A stretch of 64,000 nucleotides of DNA from JAHEEL01 sp963836085 (GTDB taxonomy: Bacteria; Actinomycetota; Acidimicrobiia; Spongiisociales; UBA5794): positions 62,001-126,000 of the forward strand of contig CAWIHT010000002.1 in assembly GCA_963836085.1 (NCBI GenBank), in the 5' to 3' direction. The stretch's first letter is position 1. Each line of letters starts with the position of its first letter. The notes beneath the pieces were generated by a model, which saw only the letters and a program-made list of their open reading frames with translations, had not been told where the DNA came from and made no database searches. A program made the translations under genes and the position numbers. Below are positions 17,034 through 25,280 of this stretch, piece after piece.

Positions 17034-18467
17034 CTACGACCGGCTTGTGCTCTTCCAGGCCCACAGCCCGAGTGCCAGCGCCAAACCAAGGAGGATCGCA
17101 GCGACGGTCATGGTGTCCGCCAGCCCAGCGGCCTGTGCGGCTGGCGGAGCATCCGCGGCGTCGCCGACACCGCTGTAGACGGCCGTGCGCGCTGCCCACA
17201 GCGTTCCCAACACAGCGATCCCGGTGACGCTTGCCGTCGTCCGGTTGATGGTCAGCATGCCCGAAGTTACGCCCAGCTGTTCAGGCGCCACCGATCCGAG
17301 GATCGCGGAGTTGTTCGGTGATTGGAATATGCCCATGCCGAGGCCGATGATGAGACCAACGAGGATGACCATCAGCGACGTCGTTGCATCCCCGAACCAG
17401 AACGCTGCGACGATGTACGCGACCGTCATCAGCGCGAGGCCGGCGACCGTCACCGGTCGGGAGCCAATCCGGTCCGAGAGCGTTCCCGACATCGGGGCCA
17501 CGATCCCCATCGTGATCGGTACTGCGCCGAGCACGAAGCCGATCTCGCTTGGTGAGAGCCCCATCACATCGGTGAGATAGAACGGTACGAGCAGCAGCAA
17601 CCCGGACAAAGCGAAAAACGCGACGAAACCGGTGATGAGGTTCACGGTCAGATCGCGGCTCTTGAACAGATCCAGACTCAGCATCGGGTCGGAGACCCGA
17701 CGCTCGATGATCACGAACGCGACGAACGAGGCCGCTGAGGTGACGAACGCCGTGAGAATCGCCGGATCGGAGAAGCCGAGATTCTGACCCATGGTCAGGG
17801 CGAGGAGCAGCGACAGGAGTGCCACGAAGAAGACGCCGGCGCCGACGAAGTCGAAACGCTGCTTGCCCTTGGGCTTGGTATTCGGAACGAACTTGATGGC
17901 CGTGATGGTGCCGACAATGCCGATCGGTAGGTTCACGAAGAAGATCCACCGCCAATCGGTTGCCTCGAGGATCATGCCGCCGATGATGGGGCCCGCCATG
18001 ATGCCGAGCGAGACCGTGGTTCCGTTGATCCCGAGCGCCTTGCCCCGCTCGGAGGGTGGGAACGCCTCGGTGGTGATGGCAAAGCCGAGGGCGAAGATCA
18101 TTGCGGCGCCGAGCGCCTGCACGACGCGTGCCCCGATGAGGAAGCCAATCGTCGGCGAGAACCCGGCAAGCACGGATCCGATCGTGAAGACCATGAACCC
18201 GGTGGTGAAGATCGGCTTCTTCCCGATCATGTCACCCAGGCGGCCGAACCCGAGTGTGAGGGTGGCTTGGGTCAGGAGATAGGCCAGAACGACCCACTGC
18301 GCGACGTTGAACGTGGTGTCGAACTCCTCGACGAGGGTTGGAAGCGCAACGTTGACGATGCTGCCGTCGATGGTCCCGAGGAAGATCGCCATGGCAATCG
18401 CCACCAAGACGTACCACTTGCGCCCGTAGTCGACTCCTTCGGGCGCGGTTTCGGTGGTTGCGGCCAT
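17034..18467 (-). CDS. DHA2-family MFS efflux transporter (14 TM, EmrB/QacA type)
   Basis: Protein of 477 residues. The first helix contains FLGTIDGSIVNVALPTL, the DHA2 motif D1. FGRLGDMIGKKPIFTTG is MFS motif A, and GPIIGGMILEATDWRWIFFVNLPIG is the motif C region. It probably exports toxic compounds by proton antiport. The ATG at 18467 is chosen because homology begins there; the frame runs on upstream through unrelated sequence. TACCCT stands 10 nt before the ATG. Confidence 0.9.
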   Translation of the reverse strand: MAATTETAPEGVDYGRKWYVLVAIAMAIFLGTIDGSIVNVALPTLVEEFDTTFNVAQWVVLAYLLTQATLTLGFGRLGDMIGKKPIFTTGFMVFTIGSVLAGFSPTIGFLIGARVVQALGAAMIFALGFAITTEAFPPSERGKALGINGTTVSLGIMAGPIIGGMILEATDWRWIFFVNLPIGIVGTITAIKFVPNTKPKGKQRFDFVGAGVFFVALLSLLLALTMGQNLGFSDPAILTAFVTSAASFVAFVIIERRVSDPMLSLDLFKSRDLTVNLITGFVAFFALSGLLLLVPFYLTDVMGLSPSEIGFVLGAVPITMGIVAPMSGTLSDRIGSRPVTVAGLALMTVAYIVAAFWFGDATTSLMVILVGLIIGLGMGIFQSPNNSAILGSVAPEQLGVTSGMLTINRTTASVTGIAVLGTLWAARTAVYSGVGDAADAPPAAQAAGLADTMTVAAILLGLALALGLWAWKSTSRS

Positions 18468-18632
18468 GTCGGGGCCGAGGGTAGGGCTTGTCCAGGCTGA
18501 GCCGATCCCGTCCCCGTGATCACTCCGCGCGCCCCGGATGGGCGGCTGATGTCGATTCGATGTGCACGGCGGGGGTCGCGGCGTGTACCCTCGGCGCCGA
18601 GAATGAGTGGCATCGGTGAAAGGGGCAACCCG

Positions 18633-19202
18633 ATGAACGTCCGGCGAAGAATGGCCGTCGCAGCGGCATTTGCGCTGATCCTTGCTGCGTGCGGATCGAG
18701 CAGCGACGAGACGACGACCACGACGTCGACCACATTCCCGACGGAGACGACCGTCACGACATCCACGACGTTGCCTGCGGAAACGACCACGAGTTCGACC
18801 ACCACCACGTCGCCGTATGGTGGGGCGACGTTGCTCACGCAAGTGATCCAGCAGGAACTCACAGCGCTGGGCTACTTCGAAGGTGCCGCCGACGGGATCC
18901 TCGGGCCCATGACCGTGGAGGCAATCACGGCGTTCCAGACCGACGCCGGAATCACGGCCGACGGAGCCTACGGACCGGAGACCTATGAGGCACTCGCCGA
19001 CGCGCTCGAGGCCGATCCTGCGATCGTCGAGGTCATCCAGGAGGACCTGATGGAGCTGAACCTCTATCCCGGGCCCAAGGATGGAGACTACGGATCCGGC
19101 ACGGTCAAGGCGGTCGAGGAGCTGCAGGAGGACTGCGGCATCGACGTCGACGGACGTTTCACGCCGTACACCCATGTCTGCCTCGAACAGGCACTGAACT
19201 AG
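18633..19202 (+). CDS. Peptidoglycan-binding lipoprotein with two PG-binding-1 domains
   Basis: Protein of 189 residues from the ATG at 18633, which follows GAAAGGGG; an ATG at 18603 is possible. The lipobox LAAC gives Cys20. A 35-residue Thr/Ser linker encoded by repeated ACG/ACC codons follows. Two PG-binding-1 repeats lie at about 55-110 (LTALGYFEGAADGILGPMT) and 120-185 (LMELNLYPGPKDGDYG). No catalytic domain is present. It may anchor or sense the wall. Confidence 0.85.
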   Translation: MNVRRRMAVAAAFALILAACGSSSDETTTTTSTTFPTETTVTTSTTLPAETTTSSTTTTSPYGGATLLTQVIQQELTALGYFEGAADGILGPMTVEAITAFQTDAGITADGAYGPETYEALADALEADPAIVEVIQEDLMELNLYPGPKDGDYGSGTVKAVEELQEDCGIDVDGRFTPYTHVCLEQALN

Positions 19203-19222
19203 GCCCGGGCGCGACCCGGCAC

Positions 19223-19228
19223 TAGCCT
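19223..19228 (+). promoter_or_regulatory. Leaderless -10 hexamer of the racemase gene
   Basis: TAGCCT with a 7-nt gap to the ATG at 19236; no Shine-Dalgarno is present. Confidence 0.5.
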
Positions 19229-19235
19229 CGACCAC

Positions 19236-20357
19236 ATGCCGCTCAGTGACGTGACTGTGGTCGAGTTCGCGGGCCTGGGTCCGGCTCCGTTCGCCGGCAT
19301 GGTGCTCGCCGGTCTCGGCGCGAACGTCATCCGGGTCGATCGGCCGGGTGGACCCCCGATCCCCGATCCGATGGCCGGTGCGCTTGGTCGCGGGAAGCGA
19401 TCGATTGCTCTCAATCTGAAGCATCCCGCCGCTGTGGAGGCGATGCTGAGCATCATTGGGGACTCGGACGTCGTGCTCGAGGGGTTCCGTCCCGGTGTCA
19501 TGGAGCGTCTCGGTCTCGGACCGGAGGAGTGTCTCTCCGCGAATCCGCTGCTCGTCTACGGCCGCATGACGGGCTGGGGATCGGCCGGGCCATACGCCGC
19601 AATGGCGGGACACGACATCAACTTCGTCGGAATAAGCGGTGCCCTCCACGCAATCGGGGAGGGCGATCGAAGCGTGCCACCGCTCAACCTGGTTGGCGAC
19701 GGCGGAGGGGCGCTCTTCCTCGTTGCCGGCGTGCTCGCAGCGCTTCACGACCGAGAGCGGTCCGGCGGCACCGTTGTTGAATCTGCGATCGTGGATGGCG
19801 CGACATCACTGATGGGGCCGTTCTATGAGATGGCTGCGCTCGGTCTGTGGCAGGATCATCGGGCGTCGAACCTGCTCGACGGGGCCGCACCCTTCTACAC
19901 GACGTACGCGACCAGCGATGGAAAAGCCATGGCCGTTGGCGCGCTGGAACCGTCCTTCTATGCGGCGCTGTTGGAGGGCCTTGGCATCGATCCGGCCGAC
20001 CTCCCGGCCCAGCACGACCTCGATCGGTGGCCGGAACTCCGTGACAGATTCGCCTCAGTATTCGCGACCCGTTCCCGCGACGAGTGGACGGCGGTGTTCG
20101 ACGGTACCGATGCGTGCACGACCCCGGTGCTCTCGATGAGTGAGGCCCCGAACCATCCCCAGAATGCCGAACGAGGGGCGTTCGATGGGCCGGAGCACCA
20201 TCGACTTCCGGTGCCGAACCCAAGGATCGGGGCCCAGACCCCTCCGGTCCTTGGCCGAACGCGCGTGCCGGGAGCGGATACCGGCGCCATCCTTGCCGAG
20301 TTCGGTTTCTCCGCCGCCGGCATTGAAGCCCTGCTCGGCACGGGCGCGGCATCATGA
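19236..20357 (+). CDS. CaiB/BaiF CoA-transferase family, alpha-methylacyl-CoA racemase
   Basis: Protein of 373 residues. The AMACR catalytic pair appears to be present: H126 in MAGHDINFVG and D155 in LVGDGGGALF, close to H126/D156 of mycobacterial MCR. The enzyme interconverts (2R)- and (2S)-methylacyl-CoA in beta-oxidation of branched fatty acids or sterol side chains. Its stop overlaps the start of the small FlgM-like ORF by ATGA. Confidence 0.9.
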   Translation: MPLSDVTVVEFAGLGPAPFAGMVLAGLGANVIRVDRPGGPPIPDPMAGALGRGKRSIALNLKHPAAVEAMLSIIGDSDVVLEGFRPGVMERLGLGPEECLSANPLLVYGRMTGWGSAGPYAAMAGHDINFVGISGALHAIGEGDRSVPPLNLVGDGGGALFLVAGVLAALHDRERSGGTVVESAIVDGATSLMGPFYEMAALGLWQDHRASNLLDGAAPFYTTYATSDGKAMAVGALEPSFYAALLEGLGIDPADLPAQHDLDRWPELRDRFASVFATRSRDEWTAVFDGTDACTTPVLSMSEAPNHPQNAERGAFDGPEHHRLPVPNPRIGAQTPPVLGRTRVPGADTGAILAEFGFSAAGIEALLGTGAAS

Positions 20358-20533
20358 CGGACGGAACCCCACGACGGGGCAATGAATCGTCGCTGCGTCT
20401 CGAAGCGCTCAAGGCGCGCATCGAGGAGGGGGAGTACCAGATACCCGCCGAACAGGTCGCCGACGCTGTGATCCTCTGGTACCGGAGGATGGAACCAGAT
20501 CAGTCGGAGGTGAGTTCCCCCACCTCGTCCTGA
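20354..20533 (+). CDS. Small FlgM-like protein (anti-sigma-28 C-terminal motif)
   Basis: A 59-residue ORF starting at the ATG that overlaps the racemase stop. Residues 14-46, with LEALKARIEEGEYQIPAEQ then VADAVILWYRRM, resemble the C-terminal sigma-binding region of FlgM anti-sigma factors (R-x-xLK-x-I-x-G-Y-x-V-x-A-E-x-VA). No flagellar gene is in the window. It overlaps the tail of the convergent DUF368 gene by 34 bp. It could be a free-standing regulator or a relic; translation is not proven. Confidence 0.6.
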   Translation: MTDGTPRRGNESSLRLEALKARIEEGEYQIPAEQVADAVILWYRRMEPDQSEVSSPTSS

Positions 20534-21432
20534 CGGGTCTGATGACCGATGCGCCGTCCGAGGGCATCGATCGCCATCACCACGAGAAACGCGAACGCTG
20601 CTACGGCGATGGCGGCGACCACGTCCTCATTCGGGGCTTCGAGCGCCGTACTGTCGACACCGCGCGGCCACGGCCACAGGACGCGCAGCGACCCGAGCAT
20701 CAGGCCGATGAGGGCGGCCATGACCGAGTTGTAGTGGTCGCGCAGCGCTCGGTGCAGGATCTGGGAGAACAACGCGAGGCCGATGACCGCTCCGAGCGCG
20801 AAAGTCGCGAGCGCAAGGATGTCTCGGTCGGTGACTGCCGAGAGCACCGGACCGTACATACCGAGCATCACGAGGATGAACGAACCGCTGATGCCGGGGA
20901 GGATCATGGCGCAAATCGCAATTGACCCGGCCAGGAAGAACGCCCACATCTCCGGATTGGCAATCTGCGCCGCCGATTCGCTCGAGGTGTCCTCACGGAG
21001 TCCGAGGAGGACGAAGACGACGATGGTCACAACGACGATGGTGACGATGCGTTGGACATCGCGGACCGTGAGCAGTCGCCACACGATCAGCGCCGACCCG
21101 GCGACGAGGCCAAGGAAGAGCGCTGCCATGAGGACGGCATGGTCCCGGAGCAGGCGTTCGAGCAGATGAGACAGGGAGAGAATCGCGAGACCGATCCCGG
21201 CGCCGAGCGGCAGGATGAAGTCCCACTCGACCTTCTTGAGCCACGAGACACCGTCGGAGAAGTCGAGACGGAGGAAGGCGCCGAGAGCGGAACTGCCGGC
21301 CCGGACCGTCGCGATGAGGCGTTCATAGATACCGAGGACGAGCGCGATCGTCCCCCCGGACACCCCGGGAACGATGTCGGCGGCGCCCATGAGGTAGCCG
21401 CGAATGATCGACCAGGGGATCTCGCGAAGCAT
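20500..21432 (-). CDS. DUF368 membrane protein, probable polyprenyl-phosphate flippase (PopT-like)
   Basis: Protein of 310 residues with about eight to nine hydrophobic segments and an internal duplication. Each half carries one signature: PGVSGGTIALVLGIYERL at 22-39 and PGISGSFILVMLGMYGPVL near 176-194. DUF368 proteins were recently linked, together with DedA proteins, to recycling undecaprenyl phosphate across the membrane. The start at ATG 21432 is backed by TACACT 7 nt upstream. Confidence 0.88.
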   Translation of the reverse strand: MLREIPWSIIRGYLMGAADIVPGVSGGTIALVLGIYERLIATVRAGSSALGAFLRLDFSDGVSWLKKVEWDFILPLGAGIGLAILSLSHLLERLLRDHAVLMAALFLGLVAGSALIVWRLLTVRDVQRIVTIVVVTIVVFVLLGLREDTSSESAAQIANPEMWAFFLAGSIAICAMILPGISGSFILVMLGMYGPVLSAVTDRDILALATFALGAVIGLALFSQILHRALRDHYNSVMAALIGLMLGSLRVLWPWPRGVDSTALEAPNEDVVAAIAVAAFAFLVVMAIDALGRRIGHQTRQDEVGELTSD

Positions 21433-21439
21433 GGCAGCG

Positions 21440-21445
21440 AGTGTA
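21440..21445 (-). promoter_or_regulatory. Leaderless -10 hexamer of the DUF368 gene
   Basis: TACACT on the minus strand with a 7-nt gap to the ATG at 21432. Confidence 0.5.
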
Positions 21446-21502
21446 GGGGCCGGTTGCCGCGACCGGTGTACCGTTTGGTCCCGAGATCGAGCAGGAGAAC
21501 GG

Positions 21503-21964
21503 ATGCGGATCGTCCTACAACGGGTCAACCGAGCCTCCGTCCATGTCGACGGAAGCGCCACCGGAGAGATTGAGACCGGTCTGCTCGCCTTCGTCGGTGT
21601 GGCCGAAGGCGACGATGAGAGCGATGCGCGGGCGGCTGCAGCGAAGATCGTCGGCATGCGGATCTTCCCCGACCGCGATGGGAAGATGAATGTGAGCCTT
21701 GCCGGCGCCGGGGGATCGGTGCTCCTCGTCTCCCAGTTCACACTCCTCGCCGAGGTCCGGAAGGGACGGAGACCAGCGTTCACCGCGGCAGCCGATCCGG
21801 AGGCCGCCAGACCCGTACTTGCGGCCCTTGCCGATGCCATCGAGGCTCATGGAATCCCTGTCGAGCATGGACGCTTCGGCGCGCACATGCTCGTAGACCT
21901 CGTCAACGACGGTCCGGTCACGATCGTGTTCGACGTCGCTGGAGGGCGAGTCGTCTCTCGCTAG
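21503..21964 (+). CDS. dtd: D-aminoacyl-tRNA deacylase
   Basis: Protein of 153 residues, close to the family norm of about 145. The SQFTL motif is at 77-81 and NDGPVTI, the Gly-cisPro motif, at 134-140. Both build the RNA-based catalytic site. It frees D-amino acids mischarged on tRNA. GCAGGAG lies 5 nt before the ATG. Its position beside a D-cysteine desulfhydrase-like gene 10 kb away is probably chance. Confidence 0.93.
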   Translation: MRIVLQRVNRASVHVDGSATGEIETGLLAFVGVAEGDDESDARAAAAKIVGMRIFPDRDGKMNVSLAGAGGSVLLVSQFTLLAEVRKGRRPAFTAAADPEAARPVLAALADAIEAHGIPVEHGRFGAHMLVDLVNDGPVTIVFDVAGGRVVSR

Positions 21965-22018
21965 GCGCCTGGCGACCATTGGCCGGGGCCGCTGTTTCCG
22001 AGCCCCTGCCTGCACTGT

Positions 22019-22048
22019 TTGACAGGCGCGTCACGGACTTGGTATAAC
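22019..22048 (+). promoter_or_regulatory. Strong sigma-70 type promoter before the TetR gene
   Basis: TTGACA at 22019-22024 and TATAAC at 22043-22048, with an 18-nt spacer. This is the most consensus-like promoter in the window. Confidence 0.65.
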
Positions 22049-22053
22049 TGAGA

Positions 22054-22078
22054 ACTGAAACCTGAATCACTCGTCAGT
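22054..22078. promoter_or_regulatory. Probable TetR operator
   Basis: Inverted repeat ACTGA-N15-TCAGT just downstream of the promoter, with a nested CTGA-N8-TCAG. TGAGAAC also occurs twice around it (22049 and 22081). Placement suggests autorepression by the TetR protein encoded next. Confidence 0.4.
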
Positions 22079-22129
22079 ATTGAGAACAAGACCCGATCAC
22101 CGAGAGGGAGTCCGCTCATAGCGACACCG

Positions 22130-22720
22130 GTGACAACGAAGGGACGAGTTACCCGGCAGGCCCTGCTGGATGCTGCCGAAGAGGTGTTCGGGGAGTTCAG
22201 CTACGACCGCGCATCGATCGCGGAGATCACCCGGCGAGCCGGTGTTGCGCAAGGTACGTTCTACGTCTACTTCCCGGACAAGCAGTCCGCGTTCGTGCAG
22301 CTGGTGCGCGATCTGAACCACGGGTTACGCCGGCATATCGCGGCTGCGGTGCAGGGGATCGACGACCGGCTCGCCATGGAGCGTGTTGGGCTCCAGGCGT
22401 TCTTCGAGTTCACCGCAAGCCATCGGGCCCTCTACAAGGTGGTGCGCGAGGCCGAGTTCGTCGATGAGGACATCTATCGGTGGCACTATCAGACCCTCGG
22501 AGCCGCGTATGCCCGCGGCCTGGAGACAGCGATCGAACGGGGTCAGATTCGCGACGACATCGACCCCGAGACGCTTTCCTGGGTCCTCATGGGGGTCGCT
22601 GAACTGCTCGGAAGCCGATGGGTGATCCTTGAACACCGGGAACCTCCGGCCGAGGTGATCGAAGAAGTGATGCGCTTCGTCGCTGGAGGGTTCGGACTCT
22701 CTGGGGAGGGTCCGCAATGA
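22130..22720 (+). CDS. TetR-family transcriptional regulator
   Basis: Protein of 196 residues from the GTG at 22130. The helix-turn-helix is in residues 8-55, with ASIAEITRRAGVAQGTFYVYF. The ligand domain contains an acidic FVDEDIYRWHY segment. It opens the acid-activation and transport cluster and overlaps the next gene by ATGA, so it probably controls that operon in response to an acyl or acyl-CoA ligand. The good Shine-Dalgarno GAGAGGGAG is 20 nt from GTG but 7 nt from an in-frame ATA at 22118. The true start is therefore uncertain. Confidence 0.88.
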   Translation: MTTKGRVTRQALLDAAEEVFGEFSYDRASIAEITRRAGVAQGTFYVYFPDKQSAFVQLVRDLNHGLRRHIAAAVQGIDDRLAMERVGLQAFFEFTASHRALYKVVREAEFVDEDIYRWHYQTLGAAYARGLETAIERGQIRDDIDPETLSWVLMGVAELLGSRWVILEHREPPAEVIEEVMRFVAGGFGLSGEGPQ

Positions 22721-23754
22721 TCACGATGGGGATCGTCTCGACAGCGACCTGGTTCCCCGAAACCTTCATGACCGCCGAGCAGATCGCGGAGGAGAGCGGC
22801 CTGCCGGAGTGGGTGGTGAAGGAGAAGCTCGGGATCGAGCGCAAGTTTGTCGCAGATCCCGAGGTTCACCCGAACAGGATGGCCGCCAACGCCGCCAGGA
22901 AGGCCATTGACAAGGCGGGGATCGATCCGCTCGACATTGACGTCGTCCTGTGCACCACCGAGGAGTGGCGCGAGTACCTCCTGTGGACGACGGCAATCGA
23001 CCTCGCTCACGAAGTCGGGGCCGAGAACGCGTGGGGGATCGACATCCACACCCGGTGCGCCACCACGATCGCGGCGATGAAGCTCGCTCGCAGCCTCATG
23101 GCCGACGACCCGACCATCAACACCATCCTGATCGGCGGCGGCTACGCGATCTCGCACTTCATCGATCTGTCGGACTTGAACACGTCGTTCCTGTTCAACA
23201 TCGGCGCCGGAGCCGGAGCCATGATCGTCAAGCGGGATTGGCCGGAGAACCGGGTGCTGGGGATGCACTTGATCACCGACGGTTCGATGAGCCGTCACGT
23301 GATCGTGCCGGCGAGCGGCACCGTTCGCCACCCGGACGATGCCGCGGTCGGTTCCGGTGACTTCAAGTTCCGCCTTGTGGAACCCGAGGCGATGAAGGCC
23401 AGGCTCGGCGAGGTCTCGATCGACAACTGGCTGACGTGCGTGGACACGGCGCTGGAGAAGTCAGGCACGAAGAGCGACGGGACGCCATACGGGCGGGCCG
23501 ACATCGACTTCTTCAACATGTCGCTGGTGAAGCCGTCCGCCTATCACGAGATGCTCGGCCACTTGGGCCTCACCGAGGAACACGGCGTCTACATGTCGAC
23601 GACCGGGCATATCGGTGAGCAGGACGCGATCATCAATATCGAAGCCGGCATCGACCAGGGTCGTCTGAAGTCGGGTGACACGATGGCGATCATCGCCGCT
23701 GGCATCGGCTATGTATGGGCCGGTGCGATCGTGCAGTGGGGTCCGGCACCATGA
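22717..23754 (+). CDS. 3-oxoacyl-ACP synthase III-like (thiolase fold) enzyme with altered active site
   Basis: Protein of 345 residues of the FabH/KAS III group. Probable nucleophile C114 lies in IDIHTRCATTIAAM. Aligned by eye to E. coli FabH, the PHQAN histidine falls in FNMSLVKPSA (Ser) and the GNTSAAS asparagine falls in STTGHIGEQD, where a His follows two residues later. The canonical C-H-N triad is thus changed. Such variants occur in acyl-transferring or secondary-metabolism KAS III enzymes. Its place between a TetR gene and an acyl-CoA ligase suggests it acts on the ligase product. Product unknown. Confidence 0.8.
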   Translation: MITMGIVSTATWFPETFMTAEQIAEESGLPEWVVKEKLGIERKFVADPEVHPNRMAANAARKAIDKAGIDPLDIDVVLCTTEEWREYLLWTTAIDLAHEVGAENAWGIDIHTRCATTIAAMKLARSLMADDPTINTILIGGGYAISHFIDLSDLNTSFLFNIGAGAGAMIVKRDWPENRVLGMHLITDGSMSRHVIVPASGTVRHPDDAAVGSGDFKFRLVEPEAMKARLGEVSIDNWLTCVDTALEKSGTKSDGTPYGRADIDFFNMSLVKPSAYHEMLGHLGLTEEHGVYMSTTGHIGEQDAIINIEAGIDQGRLKSGDTMAIIAAGIGYVWAGAIVQWGPAP

Positions 23755-25280
23755 TGCAAACCTCGCACTTCACGACCGACTGGCTGGAAAAACGGTCCAA
23801 GCTCACTCCGCACCGAACAGCGCTCATCGATGCAGCGACCGGTGCAGAGACGGCGTTCGCAGCTTGGAACGAACGAGCGAACCGGACGGCGCACTTCCTG
23901 CGCAGCCTCGGGGTGACCAAGGGCGATCGCGTCGCGGTCTACGCCTCGAACTGCTCCGAGTATGCCGATCTCTTCTGGGCCGCCCCCAAGATCGGTGCCG
24001 TGCTCCAGAACCTCAACTGGCGGCTCACCGTGCACGAATTGCGTGCCATCGTCGAGGACGGCGAACCGAAGGTCCTCATCTACAGCGAGGATTGGCGTCC
24101 CCAGGTTGAGGCCCTGAAGCCATCCCTGACGACGGTGGATCATGTCGTTGCGATGACCAATCCCGGGCCGGGCGAACGCTCCTTCGTTGAGCGCGACGCG
24201 ATGAGCGGCGAGACCCCGGAGCGTCCCGACCTTGCCCAAGACGATCCATGGGGGATCTACTACACGGGCGGCACGACCGGCCTGCCGAAGGGTGCCGTCG
24301 TCACCCACGGAAACGTCACCTGGAACAGCGTGAACACGGTTACCTCGTGGGGCATGACCAGCGAGCATGTGGCGCCGCTGCAGCTTCCGTTCTTCCATAT
24401 CGGGGGACCGAACATCTTCATGGTGCCGCTCGTACACACCGGAGGAACCACCATTCTCTGTTCCGGTTTCGACCCGGACGAGACCTTCGACCTCGTCGAG
24501 AGCGGCGGCATCACGCACTACGTGGCGGTCCCAACGATGTTCCAGATGCTGCAGGACCACCCGCGGTGGGCGACCGCCGACTTCTCACACCTCGAACTGG
24601 TGATCAGCGGAGGGGCGCCGTGTCCGCTTCCCATCATGCAGCGGTTCTGGGATCGCGGCGTCGACTTCAAGATGGGATACGGACTCACTGAGGCATCCGG
24701 CAACAACTTCTGGCTCCCCCCTGAGATGGTCCAAGAGAAAATCGGATCGGTCGGGTATCCGCTCTTCCACATCGACATGAAGGTCATCCGTGAAGACGGT
24801 ACCGAGTGTGGCGTCGATGAGGAGGGCGAATTGCTCATTCGCGGTCCGAATGTCGTCGCGGGCTACTGGAATCGACCGGAGGCAACGGCCGAGACGATCG
24901 TCGATGGCTGGCTCCACACGGGCGATGTGGCCACCTGCGACAGCGACGGCTGCTTCCGGGTCCTCGGACGATCGAAGGACATGTTCATCAGCGGTGGCGA
25001 GAACGTCTACCCGGCCGAAGTCGAGTCGGTCATCACGGCATTCCCGAACGTTCGCGAGGCCGCGGTGGTCGGCGTGCCAGACGCGATCTGGGGAGAGGTG
25101 GGACGCGCCTTCGTCGTCGTAGATGATGGCTTCGATGCCAACGCGCTGCAGGCCTTCCTCGACGAACGTCTCGCGCGCTACAAGATCCCGAGGTCCGTGG
25201 TGGTCCTTGACTCGATTCCGCTGACCGCGATCGGGAAGATCGACAAGAAGCTACTCGCATCAGAGGAGGCCCCATCATGA
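23751..25280 (+). CDS. Acyl-CoA synthetase (AMP-forming, ANL superfamily)
   Basis: Protein of 509 residues. The P-loop YYTGGTTGLPKGA is at about 169-181, GYGLTEASGNN near 308, WLHTGDVA near 388, GGENVYPAEVESV near 416 and the A10 lysine in TAIGKIDKK near 497. It activates a carboxylic acid to acyl-AMP and then acyl-CoA. The substrate may be a medium- or long-chain, branched or cyclic acid. It overlaps the KAS-like gene by ATGA and the following hydrolase gene by 4 nt. Confidence 0.92.
   Translation: MMQTSHFTTDWLEKRSKLTPHRTALIDAATGAETAFAAWNERANRTAHFLRSLGVTKGDRVAVYASNCSEYADLFWAAPKIGAVLQNLNWRLTVHELRAIVEDGEPKVLIYSEDWRPQVEALKPSLTTVDHVVAMTNPGPGERSFVERDAMSGETPERPDLAQDDPWGIYYTGGTTGLPKGAVVTHGNVTWNSVNTVTSWGMTSEHVAPLQLPFFHIGGPNIFMVPLVHTGGTTILCSGFDPDETFDLVESGGITHYVAVPTMFQMLQDHPRWATADFSHLELVISGGAPCPLPIMQRFWDRGVDFKMGYGLTEASGNNFWLPPEMVQEKIGSVGYPLFHIDMKVIREDGTECGVDEEGELLIRGPNVVAGYWNRPEATAETIVDGWLHTGDVATCDSDGCFRVLGRSKDMFISGGENVYPAEVESVITAFPNVREAAVVGVPDAIWGEVGRAFVVVDDGFDANALQAFLDERLARYKIPRSVVVLDSIPLTAIGKIDKKLLASEEAPS

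Noticed and set aside
15409..17199. 596-codon minus-strand frame opposite ribokinase and nucleoside hydrolase
   Set aside because: It mirrors two well-recognised genes on the plus strand and has no domain of its own.
18468..19748. N-terminal extension of the DHA2 transporter to 19748
   Set aside because: The extension would run opposite the peptidoglycan-binding lipoprotein and racemase genes and lacks homology; the transporter family begins at the ATG at 18467.
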